Source: Roseiarcus fermentans
GTDB taxonomy: Bacteria; Pseudomonadota; Alphaproteobacteria; Rhizobiales; Beijerinckiaceae
Assembly (NCBI RefSeq): GCF_003315135.1
Contig: NZ_QNRK01000009.1
Span: 128,816-192,815 of the forward strand
Length of the DNA stretch: 64,000 nucleotides
Direction of reading: 5' to 3'
The notes below the pieces were generated by a model. That model did no database searches and was not told where the DNA came from. It saw only the letters and a program-made list of their open reading frames with translations. Positions 1-8,707 of this stretch are shown piece after piece (position 1 is the first letter of the stretch; each line of letters starts with the position of its first letter). The translations under genes were made by a program, and so were the position numbers.

Positions 1-7
1 ACATCAT
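1..7 (-). CDS. possible 5' end of a gene leaving the window
   Basis: On the minus strand a good Shine-Dalgarno string (complement of 16-22, GGGAGGG) sits 8 nt before two consecutive ATG codons at 7-5 and 4-2, so a gene probably starts here and runs off the left edge. It would follow the methyltransferase gene in the same direction. In many alphaproteobacteria a TolC-like outer membrane efflux gene occupies this place. That identity is inference, because no coding sequence is visible. Confidence 0.4.
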
Positions 8-130
8 AGCCGCCGCCCTCCCGAATGCCACCCGCGCCACCCGCAAATACGCCCGGCCTCGTCACTTTTTCGCCCGGGCGTCGCAAAGATGAGACACTTT
101 TCGTCGACCGCGCGCGGGGCGCGGCCAGCG

Positions 131-802
131 CTAGAAGACGAAACTCGGCGCTGGCGCGAAACCGTCGAGGACGTCGGCCGCCGCCTCGAACAGGGCGCGT
201 CGGCTCACCCCTCCGCTGCGCCGCTCGTACAGGGCGGCCTGCGGCGCGCCGACGATCGCGTCGATTCCGACCAGTCTGCCGCCGTCCGCGAGCTGCCGGA
301 TGAGCGTGTCCGGCGCGACGCGGAAGGCGCCTTCGACGACGATCACGTCGAAAGGCGCTTGCGCCACGGCGCCGTTCGGCAGCGGTCCCTCGATCACGGT
401 CACGCCCGCGCGCCCGGCGAGCAACCCGCGCGCCGCCGCCGCCGCGCCGGCGTCCGATTCGAGCGCGACGACCTTCGCGCCCATGGCGTCGAGCAGCGCC
501 GCGCCGTAGCCGGACCCCCCGCCGACGTCGAGCGCGCGGTCGCCCGCGTTCACCGCCGCCGCCTGGAGGAGCCGCGCCAGCGTCAGCGGACGCAGCAGCC
601 GGCGGGTCTTCGCCCCGAACGCCGGGGTCTCGCGATCGAGATAGGCGAGCGGGCGAAGCTCCGCCGGCACGAACGGTTCGCGCGGCGTGTCGAGGAAGGC
701 GGCGAGCACTTCCTGGTCGACCACGTCGCCGGTGCGCAACTGGCAATTGACCATGTGCAGCCGCTGCTCGAGGGTCCCGTCGGCCGGAGAAGTCGTCGCC
801 AT
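131..802 (-). CDS. protein-L-isoaspartate O-methyltransferase-like protein
   Basis: A 223-residue SAM-dependent methyltransferase of the PIMT family, which methylates isoaspartyl residues in damaged proteins. The SAM motif LDVGGGSGYG is at residues 91-100. The N-terminal part (VNCQLRTGDVVD, then EPFVPAELR) matches the divergent alphaproteobacterial PIMT relatives. The open frame extends upstream to 1009, but that part lies across the tRNA-Cys gene, so the ATG at 802 is taken as the start. In these relatives the classical active-site Thr/Ser region is degenerate, so true isoaspartyl repair activity is uncertain. Confidence 0.85.
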   Translation of the reverse strand: MATTSPADGTLEQRLHMVNCQLRTGDVVDQEVLAAFLDTPREPFVPAELRPLAYLDRETPAFGAKTRRLLRPLTLARLLQAAAVNAGDRALDVGGGSGYGAALLDAMGAKVVALESDAGAAAAARGLLAGRAGVTVIEGPLPNGAVAQAPFDVIVVEGAFRVAPDTLIRQLADGGRLVGIDAIVGAPQAALYERRSGGVSRRALFEAAADVLDGFAPAPSFVF

Positions 803-861
803 TGGAATCCGCCCCCGCGCTTCTGACGCACGGGCCGTCCGTGCCTCATGGTCAGTTGAAT

Positions 862-935
862 TGGAGGCCTCGCCCGGAATCGAACCGGGGTGCAAGGATT
901 TGCAGTCCTCTGCGTAGCCACTCCGCCACGAGGCC
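862..935 (-). tRNA. tRNA-Cys (GCA)
   Basis: A 74-nt cloverleaf on the minus strand. The acceptor stem is GGCCTCG paired with CGAGGCC, followed by an encoded CCA end. The T-arm contains GGTTCGAATCC, and the anticodon loop CTGCAAA gives anticodon GCA. It lies 59 nt upstream of the methyltransferase gene. No integrase or attachment-site duplication is visible beside it. Confidence 0.97.
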
Positions 936-1019
936 GGCGACGAACCAAGGCGTTCGGCCGCAACGGGGGCGCTATAGCAAGGATTCGCTCGGCCCGGCAA
1001 GCGCCTCAAGCGTGCGATC

Positions 1020-1730
1020 TTAGGCCCACGGCGAATGACGCAGCAGCGGGAGCGCGAGGAAGTAGGCGCCGGTCGCGACCATGCCGGCGACGACCCAGTG
1101 CGGCGGCGACAGATCGAACAGAATCGCGAGCGCGGCGAAGGCGAACCAGGCGAGCGTCATCGCGATCGTCAGCGCCCTCAGCCGAAGCACGCGCAGCGGA
1201 TGGACCGAGACGACCGGCGCGAACATCAGCGCCGTCGCCCCCAGGAGGACCGCGGCGCTGACGATCCAGGGCGGGCGCAGAACGAAGAGATAGAGCACCA
1301 GAATGTTCCACGTCGCGGGAAAGCCGCGGAACCACAGGTCGTCGGTCTTCATCCGGGTGTCGGCGAAATAGAGCGCGGAGGCGATCACCACCACGAGGCC
1401 GATCCAGAACGAGGCCTCGGTCGGCATCAGGTCCGAGCGCCACAGCGCCACCACCGGCACCACCACATAGGTGAGGAAGTCGATCACCAGGTCGAGGACC
1501 ACGCCGTCGATGGTCGCGGCGGTCTCGTGCACCCGGGCGGCGCGCGCCAGCGTCCCGTCGATCCCGTCGATGAACAGGGCGAGGCCGAGCCAGGCGAACG
1601 AGATCGCGAACTGCCGCTCGATCGCGGCGTAGAGCGCGAGCACGGCGACCGCGCCGCCGGACGCGGTGAACACGTGGACGGAGAAGCCCGCCGCCTTCGC
1701 GACCCGAACGGGTTGCTTCTCGCTCGCCAT
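1020..1730 (-). CDS. pcs: phosphatidylcholine synthase
   Basis: A 236-residue integral membrane CDP-alcohol phosphotransferase. It condenses CDP-diacylglycerol with choline to give phosphatidylcholine in one step, the route typical of Rhizobiales. The family motif is present: DGTLAR at 58-63, then G76, D80 and D84, which bind CDP and metal. About eight hydrophobic segments cover the chain. Length (about 235-250) and the N-terminal AAGFSVHVFTASG stretch fit Pcs rather than PgsA or PssA. The ATG at 1730 is the natural start. Confidence 0.9.
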   Translation of the reverse strand: MASEKQPVRVAKAAGFSVHVFTASGGAVAVLALYAAIERQFAISFAWLGLALFIDGIDGTLARAARVHETAATIDGVVLDLVIDFLTYVVVPVVALWRSDLMPTEASFWIGLVVVIASALYFADTRMKTDDLWFRGFPATWNILVLYLFVLRPPWIVSAAVLLGATALMFAPVVSVHPLRVLRLRALTIAMTLAWFAFAALAILFDLSPPHWVVAGMVATGAYFLALPLLRHSPWA

Positions 1731-1895
1731 GCCTTATCCGCCCGCCTCTCGTTGCGCGACAAAAGCGCAAACGCGTTCGCCCGTGGCTTGACCGCGCCGC
1801 CTCCGGCTTATCAAAGTCCGGCGACGCCGTCTCCCCATGGCGACCGCGCCGGCCTCCGCCCGGCGCCGCAAGACAACCCGATCGAGCCGCCGCCC

Positions 1896-3143
1896 ATGAC
1901 CCGCCTCGCCGAACCTGCCGACCGTATCTGCGACGTCCTCGTGGCCGGCGCCGGACTCGCGGGCCTCGCGGCGGCGATCGCCTTCGCCCGAGCCGGTTTC
2001 GACGTCGTCGCGTGCGGGGCCGACGAACGGCTCGCCCGCGGCCGCACGGTCGCCATGCTCGCCCGCTCGATCGCCTACCTCGATTCGCTGGGCCTGTGGC
2101 CGGCGATCGAACCGCAGGCCGCGCCGATGCGGGCCTTGCGCATGATCGACGACACCGGCGGGCTGTTTCCGCCCCGCCCGGTCGAGTTCGCGAGCTCGGA
2201 GATCGGCCTCGAGACGTTCGGCTGGAACGTCGAGAACGACCTCATGGCCGATTCGCTCGCCGCGCGCGCTGCCGCCGCTCCCGGCGTGGAGCGGACCGGA
2301 CGCCCGGTCGAAAGCTACGACTTCTCCGGCGAGCGGGCGCTCGCCCGGCTCGCGGACGGGCGCACGGTCGCGGCCGCGCTGGTCATCGGCGCCGACGGCC
2401 GCGCTTCGCCCGCCCGGCGCGCCGCAGGCTTGAGCGTGCGCACGCATCGTTATCCGCAGAGCGCGCTGACCGCGCTGCTCGCGCACCGCTTGCCGCATCG
2501 CGATGTCTCGACCGAGTTCCACACCCGGCAGGGGCCGTTCACCTTGGTGCCGCTGCCGCCGGCGGGCGAAGCGGCGGACAGGTCGAGCCTCGTCTGGCTG
2601 ATGTCGGACGACGAGGCGCGCCGCCGCGAGACGCTCGACGACGCTGCGCTCGCGCGCGAGATCGAGCGTCAGGCGCGCTCGCTCCTCGGGGCGATGCGGA
2701 TCGAGGGCCGGCGCGGGATCTTTCCGATGGCGCGGCAGGTCGTGCCGACCCTGACCGCGCCCCGGCTCGCGCTGATCGGCGACGCCGCCCACGCGTTTCC
2801 ACCGATCGGCGCCCAGGGGCTGAACCTCGGCCTGCGCGACGTCGAGGCGATCGTCGAGGCCGCGGTCGAGGCGCGCGCGGCCGGGGGCGACATCGGCGGA
2901 AGCGCCGCGCTCGCGGCTTACGAGCGGGCGCGCCGGGCCGACATTTTCACCCGCACGGCCGCGGTCGACGGGCTGAACCGGGCGCTTCTGGCCGAGTTCG
3001 CTCCGCTCGACCTCGCCCGCGGCGCCGGGCTCGCGGCGCTCGCCGCGGTGGGGCCGCTGCGGCGATTCGTCATGCGCGAGGGGGTGGCGCCCCGGTTCGC
3101 CCGGCCGCTTCCCGGGCCCGCGCGCCGCCCGGACAACGCCTGA
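1896..3143 (+). CDS. UbiH/COQ6-family FAD monooxygenase (ubiquinone ring hydroxylase)
   Basis: A 415-residue flavoprotein hydroxylase. The dinucleotide-binding motif GAGLAG is at residues 18-23, and the second FAD motif reads LIGDAAHAFPPIGAQGLNLG near residue 295. That motif is diagnostic of the UbiH/UbiF/UbiI/COQ6 family, which hydroxylates the polyprenyl ring in ubiquinone synthesis. Which ring position it acts on (UbiH, UbiL or UbiM type) cannot be told here. The frame is open to 1035, but the family begins at the ATG at 1896. It diverges from pcs. Confidence 0.85.
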   Translation: MTRLAEPADRICDVLVAGAGLAGLAAAIAFARAGFDVVACGADERLARGRTVAMLARSIAYLDSLGLWPAIEPQAAPMRALRMIDDTGGLFPPRPVEFASSEIGLETFGWNVENDLMADSLAARAAAAPGVERTGRPVESYDFSGERALARLADGRTVAAALVIGADGRASPARRAAGLSVRTHRYPQSALTALLAHRLPHRDVSTEFHTRQGPFTLVPLPPAGEAADRSSLVWLMSDDEARRRETLDDAALAREIERQARSLLGAMRIEGRRGIFPMARQVVPTLTAPRLALIGDAAHAFPPIGAQGLNLGLRDVEAIVEAAVEARAAGGDIGGSAALAAYERARRADIFTRTAAVDGLNRALLAEFAPLDLARGAGLAALAAVGPLRRFVMREGVAPRFARPLPGPARRPDNA

Positions 3144-3459
3144 CCGGCTCGGCCGGCTACCGCGGGGGCGCGGACTCTCGACCCCGACGTCAGACCCTTC
3201 AACCGCTTGCGCCGTTTCTGGCGACGGGGGCGGATTTCCGAGCGCGACGCGGCCGGCGGCTGCGTCGACAACGACGCGCCCCGACATCCGCCCCTTGACG
3301 GCTCCTCGGATTCACTATCTTATACATTAGCAGATTGTTTTACGGCGTCCGGCGCTTGTCGCGGCCCCTGTCTGAAAACGGCCGGCCTTCTCTGCGCTCG
3401 CGCCCGGCCGAAAGCGTGCGCCGACGACGGCCGATGCAAGCGATCCGCGGGAGGCGCGC
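3144..3459. other. intergenic region upstream of oleate hydratase
   Basis: A 316-nt leader with no credible gene. The last part is conspicuously AT-richer than the surroundings (about 3300-3345) and probably holds the promoter of the oleate hydratase gene. Confidence 0.5.
3295..3325 (+). promoter_or_regulatory. candidate sigma70-like promoter for oleate hydratase
   Basis: TTGACG at 3295-3300 is followed, after a usual-length spacer, by an AT-rich stretch (TCTTATACA) that can serve as a -10 element. The exact -10 hexamer is ambiguous, so this is only a candidate. Confidence 0.3.
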
Positions 3460-5025
3460 ATGAAGGCGCATATCGTCGGGGGTGGGTTCGGCGGGCTGGC
3501 GGCGGCCGTCCTGCTCGTCCGCAACGCCGGGATTTCCGGCCCCGACATCACGATCTACGAAGCGGGCGACGTCCTCGGCGGCGGCCTTTATCTGCAGGGA
3601 ACGGCGCAGCGCGGCTACAACCTGCCCGGCTCCGTCTTCGACAGGGAATTTCGCTGCGCGTTCGACCTGCTCGCCGGAATTCCCGCGGCGAAGACTCCGG
3701 CGATGTCCGTCACAGACGAATTCTTCGCCTTCAACGACGCCGAACCGTTCGACGACCGTGGGCGCATCGTCGACCGCGACGGCCGGCTCGTGGCGCACGA
3801 CCCGCGTTTCGGCCTGACGCTCGGCGATTTCCTTCGTCTCGCCCGCGTCGCGCTCACGCCCGAAGCCTGGCTGGCGGGGAGGCGGATCGACGCGTTCTTC
3901 CCAGAGGCGTTTTTCGCCAGCGAGTTCTGGCTGCTGTGGTCGACGCTGATGGGATCGCTGCCCCAGCACGGCGCCGTCGAGTTCCGTCGCTACCTGAACC
4001 GGTTCCTCTATCTGTTCCCGAACCTCTCGGACATGACGCACATTTTGCGAACGCCATACTGCCAAAAGCAGGCGTTCGTCGAACCGATGGCCGCCTGGCT
4101 GCATCCGCTCGGCGTCAACGTCCTGACCGGCGCCGTCGTCACGGACCTGGCCTTTGCGCCCGCGACCGAGCGGATCACGGTCGTCGGCCTCGAGGTGGAG
4201 CGCGCAGGGGCGGCGTACCCGATCGCGGTCGCGCCGGAGGACCTCGTGCTGGTCACGACCGGATCGCAGGCGGCCTGCATGTCCGTCGGGTCGATGACCG
4301 AAGCGCCGAAGCCGCCGGGCGGGGGAGCGGCGGCGCTGTGGCGCCGGCTCGCCGAGCGGCGCGCGGGCTTCGGCAATCCCGACGTCTGGTTCGCTGCGGA
4401 CAAAGCGGCCGATTCGCGCTGGGTGGCGTTCACGGTCACCACCACGGGGACCGACTTCCAGGACTCGCTCGCACGGCTCACGGGGAGCAAATCCGGCTCG
4501 GGCGGCCTGGTGACGCTGCGCGACGCGCCCTGGGTCCCCTCGGTGACGGTCTTTCACAACCCCGAAGTCCTCGGCCAGCCGCAGGACGCGACCGTGTGGT
4601 GGGGATACGGCCTTTATCCCGATCGACCGGGCGGTCACGTCCGGAAGGCGATGACGGAGTGCGCCGGCGCCGAGATCCTCGAGGAGGTCGTGCGGCAGTT
4701 CGGCTTCGACGGCCGACTGGCGGCGATCATGCGGACTTCGACCTGCGTTCCCTGCTGCCTGCCGTTCGTCAACAATATCTGGCTGCCGAGGAAGGGCGGC
4801 GACCGGCCGGCCGTCGTTCCGGAGGGATCCAGCAATCTCGGGCTGATCGGCCAGTATGTGGAGACGCCGAGGGACATCGCGTTCACGATCGAATATTCCG
4901 CCCGCACCGCCTGGGAGGCGATCCACCGGCTCACCGGGCGCGGCCCCGCGCCGCCGCCGGTCTATCAGAGCCAGCTCGATCCGAAGGCGCTGCTCGCCGC
5001 CCTCGGGGTGATTCTCGGTCGATGA
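3460..5025 (+). CDS. ohyA: oleate hydratase (MCRA family)
   Basis: A 521-residue FAD-dependent fatty-acid double-bond hydratase of the myosin-cross-reactive-antigen family, which converts oleic acid to 10-hydroxystearic acid. The N-terminal FAD motif is IVGGGFGGLAAAVLL (residues 5-19). Family signatures follow, including the YxLPGSVFDREFRC region, the segment FLYLFPNLSDMTHILRTPYCQKQ, and near the C-terminus TSTCVPCCLPFVNN. It is at the short end of the family, which often runs to 550-600 residues. A strong ribosome binding site GGGAGG (3449-3454) fixes the start. The unknown gene 107 nt downstream may be co-transcribed. Confidence 0.93.
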   Translation: MKAHIVGGGFGGLAAAVLLVRNAGISGPDITIYEAGDVLGGGLYLQGTAQRGYNLPGSVFDREFRCAFDLLAGIPAAKTPAMSVTDEFFAFNDAEPFDDRGRIVDRDGRLVAHDPRFGLTLGDFLRLARVALTPEAWLAGRRIDAFFPEAFFASEFWLLWSTLMGSLPQHGAVEFRRYLNRFLYLFPNLSDMTHILRTPYCQKQAFVEPMAAWLHPLGVNVLTGAVVTDLAFAPATERITVVGLEVERAGAAYPIAVAPEDLVLVTTGSQAACMSVGSMTEAPKPPGGGAAALWRRLAERRAGFGNPDVWFAADKAADSRWVAFTVTTTGTDFQDSLARLTGSKSGSGGLVTLRDAPWVPSVTVFHNPEVLGQPQDATVWWGYGLYPDRPGGHVRKAMTECAGAEILEEVVRQFGFDGRLAAIMRTSTCVPCCLPFVNNIWLPRKGGDRPAVVPEGSSNLGLIGQYVETPRDIAFTIEYSARTAWEAIHRLTGRGPAPPPVYQSQLDPKALLAALGVILGR

Positions 5026-5132
5026 CGGCGGGCGAGAAAGCGCTCGACCTTCCGCGACGGCTTGAACAAGCCGCTGGAATCCGCGATCCCGGTCGCGCGG
5101 CCTTCGGGGCAGGCGCGTGAGCGAGGCGGGCA

Positions 5133-5924
5133 ATGGTGGCGAGCGTCGATCCCCTCTTGGAGCCCCTGGCCCGGATCGAACCGGGCGACCGCCTCGTGGC
5201 GCTCGCCCGGACGATACAGGCGCGGGATCCGGGAACGGAAGCCGCGCTGAAGGACAGCGCCGCCGACTGGGCGCGCTTCGGGGAAACGTGCCTCGGGCAG
5301 GCGCTCTACCGGCACCGCTCCGTGTTTCGCAACGCCGCGGAGGCGCCGGCGTGGAGCCATCTCGAGCTGAGCTACTTCCGCAACATCGTTCCGGCCGACG
5401 CCATCCACGACCTCGTGGTCAGGCGGCAACCGGCAGGGACGGACCTGCTGCGCGCGGAGATTCTCCTCACCACGCCCGCGGCCTTCATCCTGCCGCGCGC
5501 CTGGCGGGGATCGGCCGATTCGCCGGGACGGCAGGCGTCGCTGGAATATATCGATGTCGACCCGATATATCTCGAGGAATACAGAGACATCATGCGGAGA
5601 TACATCGGCCCCGCCGCCGCGGAGCTCGTCAGGGCGAACAGAATCGGGACTTTCAGGGCGATGGAGACGGCCGCGGTGCTGTATCGGGACCCCGGGCTGA
5701 CGATCGACTGGAACCAGATTCACCTGTGCGAGGTGGACGCCGACGGCTTCGACGGGTTCGGTCAGGCGTTCGACGCCGTCCTTCGGGAGCTTTCGCCCCA
5801 CGGCGGTTTCGCCGGCGTGTTCGCAGGCCTCGACCGCATCCGCGCAATCCGCCGCTGGACCTTCAACGACCCCGTGGCGGAGGCGGACAGTTCGGTTGCA
5901 CGGCAAGGCGCGACGGACGGTTGA
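5133..5924 (+). CDS. protein of unknown function next to oleate hydratase
   Basis: A 263-residue soluble protein that I do not recognise. The N-terminal third (LEPLARIEPGDRLVALARTIQ) is helical. The middle and end alternate strands and helices (LEYIDVDPIYLEEYRDIM, then NQIHLCEVDADGFDGFGQAF) in a way that recalls a dimeric alpha/beta barrel (ferredoxin-like) fold. There is no signal peptide or membrane segment. It follows the oleate hydratase gene on the same strand with its own RBS-like GAGG at 5123, so a role in hydroxy-fatty-acid handling is a guess from context only. Confidence 0.75.
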   Translation: MVASVDPLLEPLARIEPGDRLVALARTIQARDPGTEAALKDSAADWARFGETCLGQALYRHRSVFRNAAEAPAWSHLELSYFRNIVPADAIHDLVVRRQPAGTDLLRAEILLTTPAAFILPRAWRGSADSPGRQASLEYIDVDPIYLEEYRDIMRRYIGPAAAELVRANRIGTFRAMETAAVLYRDPGLTIDWNQIHLCEVDADGFDGFGQAFDAVLRELSPHGGFAGVFAGLDRIRAIRRWTFNDPVAEADSSVARQGATDG

Positions 5925-5948
5925 GATCCGACGGTCAGTCCGTCGAGC

Positions 5949-6554
5949 CTACCGCCCCGCCTCGATCAGCCGGGCCGCGTAGCGCGCCATCTGGTCGACC
6001 TCGATGTTGACCGCGTCGCCCGCCTTGCGCTCGCCCCAGGTGGTGACCTCGAGCGTGTGCGGGATCAGCAGGAGCTCGAATTCGTCGTCCTCGACGGCGT
6101 TGACGGTGAGCGACGTCCCGTCGAGCGCGACCGAGCCCTTGACCGCGATGAACTTCGCCAGCGTTTTGGGCGCGCGGAAGCGGAAATGCGCCATGCCGTC
6201 GAAGTCGCGCCGCGACACGATCGCGGCGAGGCCGTCGACATGGCCCGAGACCATGTGGCCGCCGAGCTCGTCGCCGACCCTGAGCGAGCGCTCGAGGTTG
6301 ACCCGGGTCCCTGGTTCCCAGCGCCCGAGCGTCGTCACTGCGAGCGTCTCGGCCCCGACGTCGAACACGAGCCGCGCGCCGCCTTCGCGCGGGGCCGCGT
6401 CGACCACGGTCAGGCACACGCCGGCGTTGGCGATCGAGGCGCCGAGGGCGATCGACGCGGGATCGAAGCGGCTCGCGATGGTCAGCCGGTCGCGCGCGCC
6501 GAGCCTTTCCCTGTCGAGGACCTCTCCAACGTCGGTGACGATACCGGTGAACAT
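5949..6554 (-). CDS. ribE: riboflavin synthase, alpha subunit
   Basis: A 201-residue protein that starts with the invariant MFTGIV. It consists of two lumazine-binding repeats (about residues 1-95 and 96-195). The repeat signatures NAGVCLTVV and GTSLTVN are visible, and GGHMVSGHVDG marks the second repeat. It dismutates two 6,7-dimethyl-8-ribityllumazine molecules to riboflavin. The reading frame extends upstream to 6791, but homology fixes the ATG at 6554. No other rib genes and no FMN riboswitch are seen nearby, so it is expressed on its own here. It converges with the unknown gene at 5133-5924. Confidence 0.95.
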   Translation of the reverse strand: MFTGIVTDVGEVLDRERLGARDRLTIASRFDPASIALGASIANAGVCLTVVDAAPREGGARLVFDVGAETLAVTTLGRWEPGTRVNLERSLRVGDELGGHMVSGHVDGLAAIVSRRDFDGMAHFRFRAPKTLAKFIAVKGSVALDGTSLTVNAVEDDEFELLLIPHTLEVTTWGERKAGDAVNIEVDQMARYAARLIEAGR

Positions 6555-6693
6555 GGCGCCTCGCTTTCCGGCCGCATCGGCTCGAGCGCGGTCATAGCGC
6601 CGCCGAAGCGGGCGGAGCAAGGCGGCGGCGGCGCCAGCGCGCAATCGGGCATCGGATGGTAGGGGCGGCGCCCGAGACGTGCGCCCATGGCCG

Positions 6694-7047
6694 TTACATT
6701 GGTCCGAAGCGGCCGGTGAGCCAGCTCGCGCACAGGATCGCCGCCAGCGGCGCCCAGTAGGCGAAACCGGCGCGAAGGACGACGCGGTCATCGACGATCA
6801 GCGGGGCGATGAGAAACGCGTCCAGCGTCCCGACGATCGCGGTCAGCGCGACGGCGCGCAGAAGCGGGTCGAGGAGAGGCGTGGCGAGCTTGTCGGCGAG
6901 CGTGGCGGCCGCGGCGAGCGCCGGCGCCACCGCGAGCCGCACCGCCTCCGGCATTTCCGCCGGCCAGATCTCCCGCCCCAGAGCGAGCACGCCGCCGCTC
7001 GCCGCCCACAGCACGAGCCCGCAAACGATCACCGCCCCCCACGCCAT
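6694..7047 (-). CDS. small membrane protein of unknown function
   Basis: A 117-residue protein with three or four hydrophobic segments (about residues 3-22, 35-50, 64-84 and 90-112). No family is recognised. It looks like a small conserved inner-membrane protein. Coding character is good for its length, and no overlapping alternative is better. Confidence 0.6.
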   Translation of the reverse strand: MAWGAVIVCGLVLWAASGGVLALGREIWPAEMPEAVRLAVAPALAAAATLADKLATPLLDPLLRAVALTAIVGTLDAFLIAPLIVDDRVVLRAGFAYWAPLAAILCASWLTGRFGPM

Positions 7048-7150
7048 CGCGCCACTCCCGTACCCCGCGCGGACCCGACAATCACCACTCGCTCCGGGGC
7101 GGCGACGCCGCGCCCTTCACAAAACCCGGCTCGGCTGTTCTCGCGGCCAG

Positions 7151-7633
7151 CTAGCCCTTCAGCTGCGCAACGATCCCGGCGAGATCCCCCATACCCCAAT
7201 GCTCTACGATTCGCCCGTTGGCGATGCGGAAGATGTCGCAGGAGGTGAACCACAGCCGCCTGCCGGTCGGCTCGACGCCGTAATAGACCCCCTCGTGCCG
7301 CCCCTGATAGACGAAACTGGCTGCGACCCGGTCGTCTTCCGCGACGGTCGTCTCGAGCGACACCGCGAGGTCCGGGATCGCCTTCAGCCGCGCGGCGAAG
7401 AAGGCGACCGTCGCCGCCTTCGCCGACAGGCCCGAGGGCGGCGGGGCGGCGATGGAAACCTGATGGTTGACGTAATCGTCGGCGAACAGGTCGGCGAACG
7501 CATCGATGTCGTGGGCGCTGAGGGCGTCGGCGAATTTGCGCGCCATCGTAGCGTCGGCGGCGCGGGCTTGACCGGACGCGAGGGGGCCGGCGGCCGTGAC
7601 CGCGGCGCCCGTCAAAAATGTTCTGCGTCGCAT
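7151..7633 (-). CDS. Tat-exported SnoaL-like ester cyclase/NTF2-fold protein
   Basis: A 160-residue protein that begins MRRRTFLTGAAVTAAG, a twin-arginine signal with probable cleavage after AQARA-type residues near position 25. The mature part (ARKFADALSAHDIDAFADLFADDYVNHQ ... DIFRIANGRIVEHWGMGD) is the SnoaL-like polyketide-cyclase/NTF2 fold. Substrate is unknown. The frame extends to 7810, but the Tat motif fixes the ATG at 7633. Confidence 0.8.
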   Translation of the reverse strand: MRRRTFLTGAAVTAAGPLASGQARAADATMARKFADALSAHDIDAFADLFADDYVNHQVSIAAPPPSGLSAKAATVAFFAARLKAIPDLAVSLETTVAEDDRVAASFVYQGRHEGVYYGVEPTGRRLWFTSCDIFRIANGRIVEHWGMGDLAGIVAQLKG

Positions 7634-8240
7634 GGGGGTGCTCCCTCGGCTCGCGAACGGCGAGCCGCCCACCCGATCCCTATAGTCCATTCCGAGCCCG
7701 GCAGGCGCCCCCCTCGCTCCAAGCGCGTCCTTTTCGGGCCGACCGAACGGTTCTGAGCGACCATGCGACCTGGAACCTCGAAGGCGTCGGCGGCGCCCAG
7801 GACGATCCACGGCGCCCAGCTTCGCAGGACTCGGAGCTGTTTTCGCCGATCAGCGCCCGGACACGCGTCCGCGCTGCTTTCGCGGCTTCGGTCGTTTGGC
7901 GAAGTCCTCGCGGGAGCCGAGGGCTACCATGGGCGGTTCCCGCCCCGAGGGTCGCCGTAAATGATCTGGTTATTGATCTCGCGCTCGACCTGATCACACC
8001 AGCGAGCCGGCGGCAATTCCCCCGTCGCATGGGCGGCTCTCGACCGGCGCCAGGACGCCATGCCGGCGACGAACCCTGTCGACGCCGGATCGCGCGCCTT
8101 CGCGGGCCTGGGCGTTCGCCAGGGGGCGGCGATGGCGCGCCATCGCGCCAACTCCCGGAAAAGCCTCTCGAAACTGGCGGCCTTGCGCCTCTCCACGGCC
8201 ATTTCGAATTCGCCCGCTGTGACCCGCAATGCGATCGGCC
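7634..8240. other. 607-nt stretch with no confident gene
   Basis: No recognisable gene. The best candidate is a 92-codon minus-strand frame (8202 down to 7924) that ends in an aromatic, charged segment (CDQVEREINNQIIYGDP). It has no known family and may be a remnant or chance. The remainder, 7640-7920, shows nothing. Confidence 0.4.
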
Positions 8241-8621
8241 TCACGCGTATTGCGCGAGGCCATGGCCGAAGGACCAATTCTCCTTGGCGACCTCGACGAG
8301 GTTGACGAACACGTCCTCCGGCCGGAGGCCGGGGCTTTCGCCGAGCGCCGCCGCGATCCGCCCGAACAGCGCCTTCTTCTGCGCCACGGTGCGGGTGTTG
8401 CTGACAGTGATCTGGATCAGCACCAGATCGTCGCTCCGGGCGACGCCGAAATACGATGGGCTGTAGCGGAAGCTCGCGGCGTCGTGCTCCGTGATGGTCA
8501 TGAACTGGTCGTCTTCGGGCACGTCGAAGGTCTCGCGCAACGCACGGTAAAGGCCGTCGAAAATCGCCTGCCGGTAGGCCTCAGGCTTTCCGGCGCGAAG
8601 GGAGATGTGTGCAAGCGGCAT
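8241..8621 (-). CDS. tautomerase family protein
   Basis: A 126-residue member of the tautomerase (4-oxalocrotonate tautomerase/MSAD-like) superfamily. The chain starts MPLAHISLRAGK, so Pro becomes the N-terminal catalytic residue after Met removal, as the mechanism needs. The later part ISVSNTRT-like/QITVSNTRTVAQKKALFGRI and the region EDVFVNLVEV fit the long tautomerase group. The ATG at 8621 is chosen to place Pro at position 2. It is divergent from a LysR gene across an 86-nt gap, which suggests that regulator controls it. Confidence 0.88.
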   Translation of the reverse strand: MPLAHISLRAGKPEAYRQAIFDGLYRALRETFDVPEDDQFMTITEHDAASFRYSPSYFGVARSDDLVLIQITVSNTRTVAQKKALFGRIAAALGESPGLRPEDVFVNLVEVAKENWSFGHGLAQYA

Positions 8622-8707
8622 GGGCCTTCCTCGAATTTGTCCCGCGCCAACGTAGACCGCCGCCAACCATTTTGATACGCTATGGATATTGATATCAGAG
8701 ATAACGC

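Noticed and set aside
862..935. Integration site for a mobile element at tRNA-Cys
   Set aside because: No duplicated tRNA 3' end, integrase or phage gene within the window.
803..1009. N-terminal extension of the methyltransferase reading frame
   Set aside because: It runs across the tRNA-Cys gene, and homology begins at the ATG at 802.
1035..1895. Long open frame upstream of the UbiH-type gene
   Set aside because: It is antisense to phosphatidylcholine synthase, Arg/Gln/His-rich, and not part of the flavoprotein family; the family start is at 1896.
5949..6793. FMN riboswitch before riboflavin synthase
   Set aside because: The region upstream of 6554 lacks the conserved RFN-element segments.
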